DNA from: Streptomyces rapamycinicus NRRL 5491 | GTDB lineage: Bacteria; Actinomycetota; Actinomycetes; Streptomycetales; Streptomycetaceae | Direction: 5' to 3' | Length of the DNA stretch: 64,000 bases | NCBI RefSeq assembly: GCF_024298965.1 | Contig: NZ_CP085193.1 | Location: 5,642,001-5,706,000, forward strand | Part shown: one piece after another, positions 15,513 through 23,366 of the stretch | How positions within the stretch are numbered: position 1 is the stretch's first letter | How the letters are laid out: the number at the start of each line of letters is the position of its first letter | Position numbers and translations under genes: made by a program | Notes under the pieces: generated by a model | Told to the model about the DNA's origin: nothing | The model's database searches: none | Seen by the model: only the letters and a program-made list of their open reading frames with translations

Positions 15513-17492
15513 GTGCATCAGTCCCCGCCCCCGCAAGAGCCGCCCGAACCACGACCGGCCACGCCTCCGTACGAGGCGCCGCAAGGAGCGCGGCACGAGG
15601 CATCACACGGCGTACCGCACGGGACACCGCAGGACGACGCCCCGCACGGGGACGCACCGTACGAAGCGGCGCAGACAGCGCCGCACGTCGGCGCCCCGCA
15701 CGCCGACGCCCCGTACGGCACGCCCTACGGCTCTCCGTACGGTGACCAGCACCCGTGGCTGCACACCGGCGCCGCACCGGCGGGCTGGCCGCAACCGCCC
15801 CGCCAGCGGCTGTGGGGTCCGGGCGGCCGCCTCGCCCGCGTCTGGCACAACAAGGCGCTCAGGGCCACCGCGCTCACCGGTCTGCTCTCGCTCTCCGGCC
15901 TGATCATCCTGGCGCTGGTGCGCGAGCAGACGGGCACCAAGGGCTTCCTGGTGGGGCTCGGTCTCGCCGTCCTCCCCGCGCCGCTGATCATCGCGGTCTT
16001 CCGGTGGCTGGACCGCGTGGACCCCAAACCCTGGCGAAACCTTTTGTTCGCCTTCGCCTGGGGGGCGTGCGCGGCGACGCTGGTCGCGCTGATAGCCAAC
16101 GGCTTCGCCACCGAGTGGCTCATGACGACCGTGGACTCCTCGTCCCCGACCGGCCAGGCCGACGCCGACACCTGGGGCGCCACCTTCGTCGCGCCGTTCG
16201 TGGAGGAGAGCGCCAAGGCGGCCGCCGTCCTGCTGCTCTTCCTCTTCCGCCGCCGTGACTTCAACGGGCTGGTAGACGGGGTCGTCGTCGCCGGAATCAC
16301 CGCCACCGGTTTCGCCTTCACCGAGAACATCCTCTACCTCGGTTCGGCCTTCGTCAGCGACCAGACGCTCGGCTACTCCGGCATCCGGTCGACCACGGCC
16401 GCGACCTTCTTCATCCGCGCCGTGATGTCCCCCTTCGCGCACCCCCTCTTCACGTCGATGACGGGTGTGGGCTTCGGCATAGCCGCCGCGGCGGCGCGGC
16501 ACCAGCGCGTCCGCCGCGTCCTCATACCGATCGCGATGCTGCTGACGGCGATGGTCCTGCACGGCGTCTGGAACGGCTCGGCGACCCTCGGCGGCTACGG
16601 CTTCCTCATCGTCTACGCCCTGTTCATGGTCCCGGTGTTCGGGCTGCTGACCTGGCTGACGCTCTGGTCCCGCACCAAGGAACTGCGCGCGATACGGGAG
16701 CAGCTCACCGCCTACCAGACGGCCGGCTGGCTCACCCCGCCCGAGCCGCTCGCGCTGTCCTCGATGCGCGCCCGCGGGATCGCCCGCGACCTCGCCCGCC
16801 GTACCCATGGCGCGGCAGCGGCCCGTACGGTCGGCGAGTACACCGCCTTCGCGACCTCGCTGGCCCTGCTGCGGCGGCGCGCGTACCGGGGTACGGCGGG
16901 GCCGGACTTCACCGCGCGCGAGAAGGAACTGCTGGACCGGCTGTGGGAGCGGCGGGAGACCGCCCAGCCCGCCCTGGCCCACGCGGCGCTCTCGGTGCCG
17001 CTCCCCCGGCCCCGCCACGTACCCCGGCCGGCCCCGGGCACGATGCCCGCACCGTTCTGGCCCGCGGGGCCGTACGGCGGCGGGTACGCGTACGGCTACG
17101 GAAGCGGCCAGGGCTACGGCCACGGAAGCCCCGCGTCCGGCTACGGCTATGGGGGCCCAGGACCCGGCCACGGCTATGGCGGCCCCGGATCCGGCACCGG
17201 CCACGGGAGCCCCGGGCCCGGCTACGACCCCGGCTCCGGTGCCCAGGCGCAGTACGGGCCCCACCCCACTTACGCACCGTGGGGCGCCCCTCCCCCGCAC
17301 GGCCCGCAGCCACCGCGAACGCCACAACCACCGCAGACCCAGCAAGCACCGCACGCGCCGCGGCCTCCGCAGACCCCGCGGCCATCGCAGACCCCGCAAC
17401 TACCGCGGAGCCCGCTCCCGCCCGCGAATTCGGCGACGCCCCACACCTCCCCCGTGCCGTACGGATCCGGCGGCCCCGAAAGTCGTCTGTAA
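15513..17492 (+). CDS. PrsW-family intramembrane metalloprotease with a Gly/Tyr/Pro-rich tail
   Basis: Polytopic membrane protease of the CPBP/PrsW superfamily, 659 residues. A His/Pro/Ala-rich cytoplasmic-type N-terminus (about 1-95) precedes seven or eight hydrophobic segments (about 110-390). The metal-binding motifs are visible: FVEESAKAA (EExxK), TGFAFTENI (FxxxEN), SPFAHPLFTSMTG (H) and MVLHGVWNGS (HxxxN). The last 150 residues are Gly/Tyr/Pro repeats (GYGYGG, GHGYGG types). The founding PrsW of Bacillus cleaves an anti-sigma factor, and an ECF sigma gene follows here 65 bp downstream, so a regulatory link is possible but unproven. The GTG at 15513 follows a TAGGGT box (15500-15505) at leaderless spacing. 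Confidence 0.88.
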   Translation: MHQSPPPQEPPEPRPATPPYEAPQGARHEASHGVPHGTPQDDAPHGDAPYEAAQTAPHVGAPHADAPYGTPYGSPYGDQHPWLHTGAAPAGWPQPPRQRLWGPGGRLARVWHNKALRATALTGLLSLSGLIILALVREQTGTKGFLVGLGLAVLPAPLIIAVFRWLDRVDPKPWRNLLFAFAWGACAATLVALIANGFATEWLMTTVDSSSPTGQADADTWGATFVAPFVEESAKAAAVLLLFLFRRRDFNGLVDGVVVAGITATGFAFTENILYLGSAFVSDQTLGYSGIRSTTAATFFIRAVMSPFAHPLFTSMTGVGFGIAAAAARHQRVRRVLIPIAMLLTAMVLHGVWNGSATLGGYGFLIVYALFMVPVFGLLTWLTLWSRTKELRAIREQLTAYQTAGWLTPPEPLALSSMRARGIARDLARRTHGAAAARTVGEYTAFATSLALLRRRAYRGTAGPDFTAREKELLDRLWERRETAQPALAHAALSVPLPRPRHVPRPAPGTMPAPFWPAGPYGGGYAYGYGSGQGYGHGSPASGYGYGGPGPGHGYGGPGSGTGHGSPGPGYDPGSGAQAQYGPHPTYAPWGAPPPHGPQPPRTPQPPQTQQAPHAPRPPQTPRPSQTPQLPRSPLPPANSATPHTSPVPYGSGGPESRL

Positions 17493-17516
17493 CCTCCCGC
17501 CCCTTTCGGACGTGTT
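17486..17516 (+). promoter_or_regulatory. Candidate ECF-type promoter before the sigma factor gene
   Basis: TGTAACC (from 17488) and CGTGTT (from 17511) are separated by about 17 nt and resemble an ECF -35 (AAC core) and -10 (CGT core). Many ECF sigma genes are self-activated, so this would fit autoregulation. The match is loose and the call is tentative. Confidence 0.3.
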
Positions 17517-17557
17517 CCTACATAGAAGCGGGGAGCACGCGGGGGCGCGGGGGATTC

Positions 17558-18127
17558 ATGTCAGAACCATCACCTTCATTCACACCATCCGATTTCGACC
17601 AGTTCTACACGGCTACGGCGAAGCGGCTCGTGGCCGCGGTCTACGCGGCGACGGGCGATCTCGCCGAGGCCGAGGACGCGGTGCAGGAGGCCTATGCCCG
17701 GGCGTGGCAGCGCTGGGACCGGCTGACCGCCGAGGGTGATCCCACGCCGTGGGTGCGCACCGTCGCCCTGCGCCTCGCCGTCAGCTCCTGGCGCCGCGCC
17801 CGTAACCGCATGCGGGCCCACTTCCGTCATGGCCCGCCCCCCGATCTCCCCGATCTCGCCCCGGACCGGGTGGCGCTGGTCCATGCCCTGCGCGGACTGA
17901 AGCCCGAGCAGCGTACGGCCGTGGTCCTGCATCACCTTCTCGATCTGTCCATTGAGCAGGTGGCCCGGGAGACGGGCGTCTCCCCCGGCGCCGTGCGCAC
18001 CCGGCTGAGCCGTGCCCGCAAGGCCCTCGGCTCCTATCTGGCCGACGCCGAAGCCGACACCGAGGCACCGACACCGTCCCCCCATCCGCCCGTCTGCCAC
18101 CCCAAGGAGGTGCCCTCCCATGGCTGA
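17558..18127 (+). CDS. ECF (SigE-family) RNA polymerase sigma factor
   Basis: Sigma-70 family factor of 189 residues with regions 2 and 4 only. Region 2: DFDQFYTATAKRLVAAVYA, DLAEAEDAVQEAYARAW (about residues 12-53). Region 4: LKPEQRTAVVLHHLLDLSIEQVARETGV and AVRTRLSRARKAL (about 110-158). The ATG at 17558 fits the family start (FDQFY motif close behind). Its stop codon overlaps the start of the downstream gene by 8 bp, so the two are translationally coupled. That neighbour has one membrane segment and probably acts as its partner or anti-sigma factor. Confidence 0.9.
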   Translation: MSEPSPSFTPSDFDQFYTATAKRLVAAVYAATGDLAEAEDAVQEAYARAWQRWDRLTAEGDPTPWVRTVALRLAVSSWRRARNRMRAHFRHGPPPDLPDLAPDRVALVHALRGLKPEQRTAVVLHHLLDLSIEQVARETGVSPGAVRTRLSRARKALGSYLADAEADTEAPTPSPHPPVCHPKEVPSHG

Positions 18128-18962
18128 TCTGGACGAGCGCCTGCGCGATATCGCTCGCGATGTCGAGCCCTCCATACGTCTGGCGGGCCCGGAAGCCGTG
18201 CGTGCGCGGGGCCGTCGGCGCCACGTACGGCAGCGCACCGCGATCGCCGCCGCGGCCGTCCTGGCGGTGGCCGCCGTGACCGCGGGCTCCTGGCGGCTGC
18301 TGCCGGGCGACGACTCCACCCGTACGCTCCCGGCGGCCCCGCCCGCTCCGCGAACGGATCACGTCCCGGGGGCGCCGATCCCCGCGAGCGCCCTCCTTCG
18401 TCCCTCGGCGCTGCCGTTCGACGCGATGACGCGCTGGAAGACGGCGGACTCCACCATCAATTCCACCGACAACGGCCGGGCACCGCTGCTCGACCTCTCC
18501 CCCAGCTGCCACCTCGACGGTCCGCGCCCCCTCGCCCAGCGCACCCGCGACTACCAGGGCCGCAAGGCGGAGCAGGCGCGTCACACCATCAACGCCTATG
18601 CGAGCGACGGCGAGGCCGCGAAGGTCTTCGCCTCCCTCGAGGAGACGCTGAAAGACCGATGCGCCCGCCCCAAGGCGCTGGGCACCACCTCGTCACCCAA
18701 GCTCGCGGCCGACCAGCCGACCACCATGACCTACGGCTGGCACTCGCCCCGCGCTCCGCATGACGCCCAGGTCGTCCTGATGCGCTCGGGCACCCGGGTC
18801 GGGGTCCTACAGGCCGAGGGCATCGGCAGCCCGTCCGGCGACTACACCGACGGCCCCTCCGCCTACTGCATATCGGTCTCGCTGTGGCGCCTCGATCCCA
18901 CCGCCACCGCTTCCCCCGGTCCCTACCGGGCCAACCCCGAGGAGGTGAAGAGGCGTTGCTGA
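18120..18962 (+). CDS. Single-pass membrane protein, likely partner of the ECF sigma factor
   Basis: Protein of 280 residues. A short cytoplasmic N-terminus (LDERLRDIARDVEPSI) leads into one membrane segment at about residues 40-60 (TAIAAAAVLAVAAVTAGSW), and the rest is predicted outside the cell. This topology and the 8-bp overlap with the sigma gene are typical of ECF-linked regulatory proteins in actinobacteria, many of which begin with the same DLDERLR-type helix. No zinc-binding HxxxCxxC motif is seen, so it is not a ZAS-type anti-sigma factor. The ATG at 18120 has AAGGAGGTG 7 nt upstream. Specific function unknown. Confidence 0.7.
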   Translation: MADLDERLRDIARDVEPSIRLAGPEAVRARGRRRHVRQRTAIAAAAVLAVAAVTAGSWRLLPGDDSTRTLPAAPPAPRTDHVPGAPIPASALLRPSALPFDAMTRWKTADSTINSTDNGRAPLLDLSPSCHLDGPRPLAQRTRDYQGRKAEQARHTINAYASDGEAAKVFASLEETLKDRCARPKALGTTSSPKLAADQPTTMTYGWHSPRAPHDAQVVLMRSGTRVGVLQAEGIGSPSGDYTDGPSAYCISVSLWRLDPTATASPGPYRANPEEVKRRC

Positions 18963-19015
18963 CCCACTCCTCCCCACCCATCACCGCTCCTCACGACTCC
19001 CGCAAGAGGTCCTCT

Positions 19016-20206
19016 GTGCTCTCCGTACGTTCCCTGCGCGCCCTCACGGTGCCCGCCATCGCCGTCGCCCTGCTCGCCGGATGCCAGTCGGCGTCGAAAT
19101 CCGCCTCGGTGGACCCGGCCGACGCCAAGCCCGCCCGGATCACCATCACCCCGGGCAGCGACTCGGCGGCGATAGCCCCCGACGCCCCGGTCAAGGTGAC
19201 CGCCTCGCACGGCACCCTCACCAAGGTCCGCATCGCCCCCGACGGCGCCGGTTCCCAGGCCGTCACGGTGACCGGCGCCCTCTCCCACTCCAAGACCAGC
19301 TGGCGCTCCAACCGCACCATGACCCCGGGCACGACCTACACCGTCGAGGCCACGGCCACCAACGCGGCCGACAAGACCGCCGTCCAGCACTCCACCTTCC
19401 GCACCCGCGCCGCCCAGCAGATCAACGGCGTCACCGTCACCCCGTCAAAGAACGCCACCGTCGGCGTGGGCCAGCCGGTCTCCCTGGCCTTCGACCATCC
19501 CGTTACCGACAAGGCAGCGGTGGAACGCAGCCTCTCCGTCTCCACCAGCCCGAAGGTCGAAGGCTCCTGGGGCTGGGTCAAGGACCCCCTCACCGGCATC
19601 GAGCGCGTCGACTGGCGCCCCAAGACCTACTGGCACAAGGGCACCAAGGTCACCCTCCGCGCCCACCTCAGCGGCGTGAACACCGGCGACTCCCGCTACC
19701 TCCGCCGCGATGTCTCGACCACCTTCACCATCGGCACGCCCCGGATCTCCAAGGTCGACATCAAGAACCACACGATGACCGTCTACGAGGACGGCCAGAA
19801 GCAGAAGACCATCCCCATATCCGCCGGCCAGCCCGCCTACCCCACCTGGAACGGCACCATGGTCGTCCTCGACAAGGCGCCCATGGTCAATATGACCAGC
19901 GAGTCCGTCGGCATAGCCGACCCCTACAACAAGGACGTCCCCTGGGCCGTCCACCTCACCACCTCGGGCACCTACGCCCACGCCGCCCCCTGGAACGAGG
20001 GCCTCGGCTACTTCGGCCAGACCAACCAAAGCCACGGCTGCGTCGGCATGTCCCTCGCCGACGGCAAGTGGTTCTACAACCGCGCCACCCGAGGCGACAT
20101 CGTCGAGATAACCGGCTCCACCCGCGCCACAGTCTCCACCGGCAACGGCTTCGGCGACTGGAACCTCCCCTACCCCTCCTGGCAAAAGCTCAGCGCCCTG
20201 CACTGA
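19016..20206 (+). CDS. Lipoprotein L,D-transpeptidase with Ig-like domains (YkuD catalytic domain)
   Basis: Cell-wall cross-linking enzyme that would form 3-3 peptidoglycan links outside the membrane, 396 residues. It starts with a lipoprotein signal peptide whose lipobox is LLAGC (Cys at about residue 22). Two Ig-like domains follow (about 35-235), then the YkuD catalytic domain (about 240-385) with the conserved SHGCVGMSLADGKWFY, in which Cys is the nucleophile. The layout matches mycobacterial Ldt enzymes. The GTG at 19016 (LSVRSLRALTVPA) has AGAGG 5 nt upstream; upstream in-frame starts would bury the signal peptide. The gene lies just after the membrane partner of the ECF sigma factor, and co-transcription is possible. 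Confidence 0.92.
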   Translation: MLSVRSLRALTVPAIAVALLAGCQSASKSASVDPADAKPARITITPGSDSAAIAPDAPVKVTASHGTLTKVRIAPDGAGSQAVTVTGALSHSKTSWRSNRTMTPGTTYTVEATATNAADKTAVQHSTFRTRAAQQINGVTVTPSKNATVGVGQPVSLAFDHPVTDKAAVERSLSVSTSPKVEGSWGWVKDPLTGIERVDWRPKTYWHKGTKVTLRAHLSGVNTGDSRYLRRDVSTTFTIGTPRISKVDIKNHTMTVYEDGQKQKTIPISAGQPAYPTWNGTMVVLDKAPMVNMTSESVGIADPYNKDVPWAVHLTTSGTYAHAAPWNEGLGYFGQTNQSHGCVGMSLADGKWFYNRATRGDIVEITGSTRATVSTGNGFGDWNLPYPSWQKLSALH

Positions 20207-20367
20207 GTCCCCACGCCCCTGCGGGCACCCACACCGCCAAGGGCGCGGGTGCCCGCCTGCCCGTGAGACCAACGATCGACGCCCTGAAGGCCCCGCGCCG
20301 CTGGTTGCCCTGCCCGGTTCGACGGTGACGGGGATAGGGACAGGCACCGCGTTGCCGATCCTCTTGG

Positions 20368-21468
20368 TCAGCCGGTGTGGCGGGCCAACAAGGATTCCGG
20401 GATGTTCGAAAGGATGGCGGGCTCGTGAGGACCGCGGTGAGCGAAGTGGAGATCCTCGCGTGCACGAGTGCACAGCACGAGGAGGCGGAGGCGTGCTTCG
20501 ACACTGGTCGAGTCCTCCGTGTACGCGTCCAGATCCGGCACGAAGACGCTGTCGAACTCCATCCCCTTCATGCTGGCAGTGCTCACGATCCGGATGGGCC
20601 GCGACGTGAAATCGACAGTGTTCCGGTGTGGATCGCCGTACACATAGGCCTGGGTGTGTTTCGCGAGCCCCAGATCAGTGAGTCCACGCTGGACGTCCCG
20701 CAGCAAACGGGTCGATCGGCAGACGATCCCGATGCTCCGCTCCGGATGTGCGCTGAAGTACCGAGATATTCCCGTGAGGAGGTACCCCAAGGAGGGCACT
20801 TTCAGGACAGTGGGGGTACGGCCGGCGCGCGTCGGGACGAGCACCTCGTCCCGGTCTTTCGTGCGGAACTCGGAGGCCAGCATCGCGATTTCCCGACTGT
20901 TCCGGCGGTTCTCCCGCAACACCAGTGGATCCGCCTGTACGCCGAGGCACCGGCATATCTCGGACACGCTGCTCTCCTCGTCGCCAATCCGCTGGTTCTC
21001 ATCCGCGAAAACGGTGACGCCGACACCGAGCACGCGGCACAGCCGATAAAAGCCGACGGGCAGATTCTGACCCTCGTCGATCACCAGATGCGCGGTCGAT
21101 CTGACTTCACCCAGGACGCAGTCCCGCTGCATGTCGATCCAGTCGTAGCACCATCCCTCGTCGTCGGTCTGTGGGGGATCGGTCCCGAATCGACCGCGCC
21201 AGAAACCCCTGACCCACGAGTGGTAAGTGGTGACGCGAAGAGCTTCCGTGAGGTCCGGCGCAATCTGCGCGAGGTACTGACGCAGCGGTTGGGAGCGGGT
21301 GAGAAGTGTGACGTCACGACCGGCGGTCGCCAGTGCCCAGGCACGATAGACGGCCATCACGGTCTTTCCGGAGCCCGGCGCCCCGGTGATCACGTGGCTG
21401 CCATGGAACGGAAGGTCGACGACGGCGTGCTGCTCGGTCTCGAGGTCGAGGAGGGAAGGAATCCTCAT
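20368..21468 (-). CDS. Small superfamily I (UvrD-like) helicase/ATPase, last gene of the defence operon
   Basis: P-loop ATPase of 366 residues with SF1 helicase motifs: Walker A GAPGSGKTVMA near residue 30, a Walker B variant LVIDEGQNLP (DEGQ in place of DExQ) near 125, a motif III-like VFADENQRIG, an arginine motif LRENRRNS, and late motifs IVSTASMKGMEFD and RLLVLCTRARED. It is much shorter than UvrD/Rep and lacks the large inserted subdomains, so it may act as an ATPase partner rather than a free helicase. The ATG at 21468 overlaps the stop of the DrmB-like gene by 4 bp (ATGA). It has more A/T in third positions than flanking housekeeping genes, which hints at transfer. Confidence 0.8.
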   Translation of the reverse strand: MRIPSLLDLETEQHAVVDLPFHGSHVITGAPGSGKTVMAVYRAWALATAGRDVTLLTRSQPLRQYLAQIAPDLTEALRVTTYHSWVRGFWRGRFGTDPPQTDDEGWCYDWIDMQRDCVLGEVRSTAHLVIDEGQNLPVGFYRLCRVLGVGVTVFADENQRIGDEESSVSEICRCLGVQADPLVLRENRRNSREIAMLASEFRTKDRDEVLVPTRAGRTPTVLKVPSLGYLLTGISRYFSAHPERSIGIVCRSTRLLRDVQRGLTDLGLAKHTQAYVYGDPHRNTVDFTSRPIRIVSTASMKGMEFDSVFVPDLDAYTEDSTSVEARLRLLVLCTRAREDLHFAHRGPHEPAILSNIPESLLARHTG

Positions 21469-23366
21469 GACAGATCGACGACTCCGGCCGACTCCTCGAT
21501 GGCGGCCTGGAGGACCCCCCGAAAGAATCCGGGGACATCGCCTTCACCGATCAACAGTGTCCTGTCCAAAAGGGAATTGTCGATCTCGCAGCATGTCTCC
21601 GGTAGTAGCGTGCACGCATGGCACGCGGCGCGGTTGAGGTTGGCCAGAGACCTGCCGGTGGAGTCGGCGCACAGAGGGTCCTGCGAGCACCACTGCGCCG
21701 ATTCGAGCAGCCTGATGAGAGTCTCCGCGAGGTTTGGTGGTTGCCCTTGGCGGACGAGGCCGCCCAGCGTTCCTTCCGCATCCCCGGCCGCCGTGTAGAC
21801 GAACACGCCGGCCTGGGGCGGCAGATCGCTGCCCGGGGCGTGGCTTCGGGCGTAGACACGCTCTCGTAGGGACGCCGCGTTGTACCCGCTGTCATAGGAG
21901 AGTTGGCGGATGAAGTGATGGGCCAGGGTGTGCAGCATCACGAACCGTGGCAGGAGCTCAGGGCCCGTCTTGCCTCTCAGCCGGTCGGCTTTGAACGAGG
22001 CGCCCAGGTTGTTCTCGATGCGTCGCGTCCAGTCGCGCACCAACGGATGTCGCTCCCAGGCGCTCACACGTTCTTCGTCGACGGCGATGAAGATCCCTTC
22101 GCCGTATGTCTCCACGGCGGGCAGCCATGAGGCTCGGGCGTGTGTATTGACCGACACGACACGACCTCCCTCACCCTCTTCGCCGTCGCCCGAGCTGGGC
22201 TCGTACCGTGAGAAACCTTCGAGTGCGCGCACTTCGCGCACTCGATCCGCGACGACGACCGCGGAGATGCCCGCGTCCAGCTCCCGTAGGGATTCTGGAT
22301 CGTCGGGGCGAATTCCCAGGTCGGTACGGCGCACGGAGAATGTCTTCGAATTAGTGACAGATTCCGGTTCGGAGAAGGCCGCCCATTCGGCAATGCTGAG
22401 GTCATCGTCGGAGTCCACGGCACTTGGCGCCGGCGCTATTTCTGCGGTATGGCGACGTCGCACGGTTTCCACGAACTCCTCCGAGACGCCGCACTCGAAG
22501 GCAATCGCCGCTTTCAGGTTATCGGAAACCGGGCCGCCGTCCGCGTCCTTGAAGAACGGCCAGAGAGCATGGTTGACGACCTTCTGGGACGATTCGTCTT
22601 CTTCGGACGGACCTGCGGGTGCGGGAATGTCGATCGCCGAGTGTGTAATCGGAAAATACACGTTGGAGGCACCGCGCTGTACCGCTTGCGGCTTTTCCTC
22701 GCAGGGATCCGCCTCATCGGCTTCGGAGTCCCAGGGGTGGGTTCCCGGACAGCGCAGACCCGTCTGCACAAGGATATTCTTCTGGCTGATCCCCGCAAGA
22801 TTGCGACTCGCCGGGCAGGCGGCACAGACAACACGCAGGGCTTCCAGGCCAGAGGAGTCCGGAGTGGCGAGGAACCGGAGTCGGTAGGCCTGGCATTGCC
22901 GCTGGGAATGGCCCTCACTCCTGGAATGGGCCCATCGATGCCAATCGATGTCGGCCATATGACCTGCTCTGCATACCTGGATGAAACGCATGGGGGCCAG
23001 CTGCGGCCTTCCTGGACAACGCCCGCAGGTTGGTTGCCTGTCCCGTACCTCATGACCTGGGTTCCAGTGCAGCATGTTCCTGCACTGAGGGCAGAAGAGC
23101 CACTTGGGGAATCGGACGTACGTCGGACCGATACGGCTCGCGTACGCGGCCTTCCCGGACGGGATGACGGGGGCGGAGCGGAGTTCCTGGACCCCCAGTT
23201 TCCTCGCGAGACGCGGCGATTCGACCCGTTCGGCGCTCGCCGCCCAACTCCGGGTATCGGCGGCCACGAACGATTCGCCCCGCAGGTCGAGGATTCCCCC
23301 GACGCCGAAGGGAACGATGGTTTGCGCCCTGCGAACCTTACGGCGAATGTCCTTCACTGCTCTCAC
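21465..23366 (-). CDS. drmB: DrmB-like protein (DUF1998)
   Basis: DUF1998 protein of 633 residues resembling DrmB of the DISARM anti-phage system. N-terminal RRAQTIVPFGVGGILDLRG is the usual family opening. Paired cysteines LFCPQC and PTCGRCP (about residues 87-115) suggest a zinc site. The C-terminal block has LAHHFIRQLSYDSGYNAAS, the double-Cys CSQDPLCADSTG and NRAACHACTLLPETCCEIDN, all typical of DUF1998. The GTG at 23366 is chosen because it overlaps the stop of the DrmA-like gene by 4 bp, like every other junction in this operon. In DISARM, DrmA and DrmB form a DNA-recognising complex. The same partnership is inferred here from gene order. Confidence 0.85.
   Translation of the reverse strand: MRAVKDIRRKVRRAQTIVPFGVGGILDLRGESFVAADTRSWAASAERVESPRLARKLGVQELRSAPVIPSGKAAYASRIGPTYVRFPKWLFCPQCRNMLHWNPGHEVRDRQPTCGRCPGRPQLAPMRFIQVCRAGHMADIDWHRWAHSRSEGHSQRQCQAYRLRFLATPDSSGLEALRVVCAACPASRNLAGISQKNILVQTGLRCPGTHPWDSEADEADPCEEKPQAVQRGASNVYFPITHSAIDIPAPAGPSEEDESSQKVVNHALWPFFKDADGGPVSDNLKAAIAFECGVSEEFVETVRRRHTAEIAPAPSAVDSDDDLSIAEWAAFSEPESVTNSKTFSVRRTDLGIRPDDPESLRELDAGISAVVVADRVREVRALEGFSRYEPSSGDGEEGEGGRVVSVNTHARASWLPAVETYGEGIFIAVDEERVSAWERHPLVRDWTRRIENNLGASFKADRLRGKTGPELLPRFVMLHTLAHHFIRQLSYDSGYNAASLRERVYARSHAPGSDLPPQAGVFVYTAAGDAEGTLGGLVRQGQPPNLAETLIRLLESAQWCSQDPLCADSTGRSLANLNRAACHACTLLPETCCEIDNSLLDRTLLIGEGDVPGFFRGVLQAAIEESAGVVDLS

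Noticed and set aside
15603..17399. Minus-strand frame (598 codons) opposite the PrsW-family gene
   Set aside because: Arg/Gly-rich shadow of a gene with clear metalloprotease motifs.
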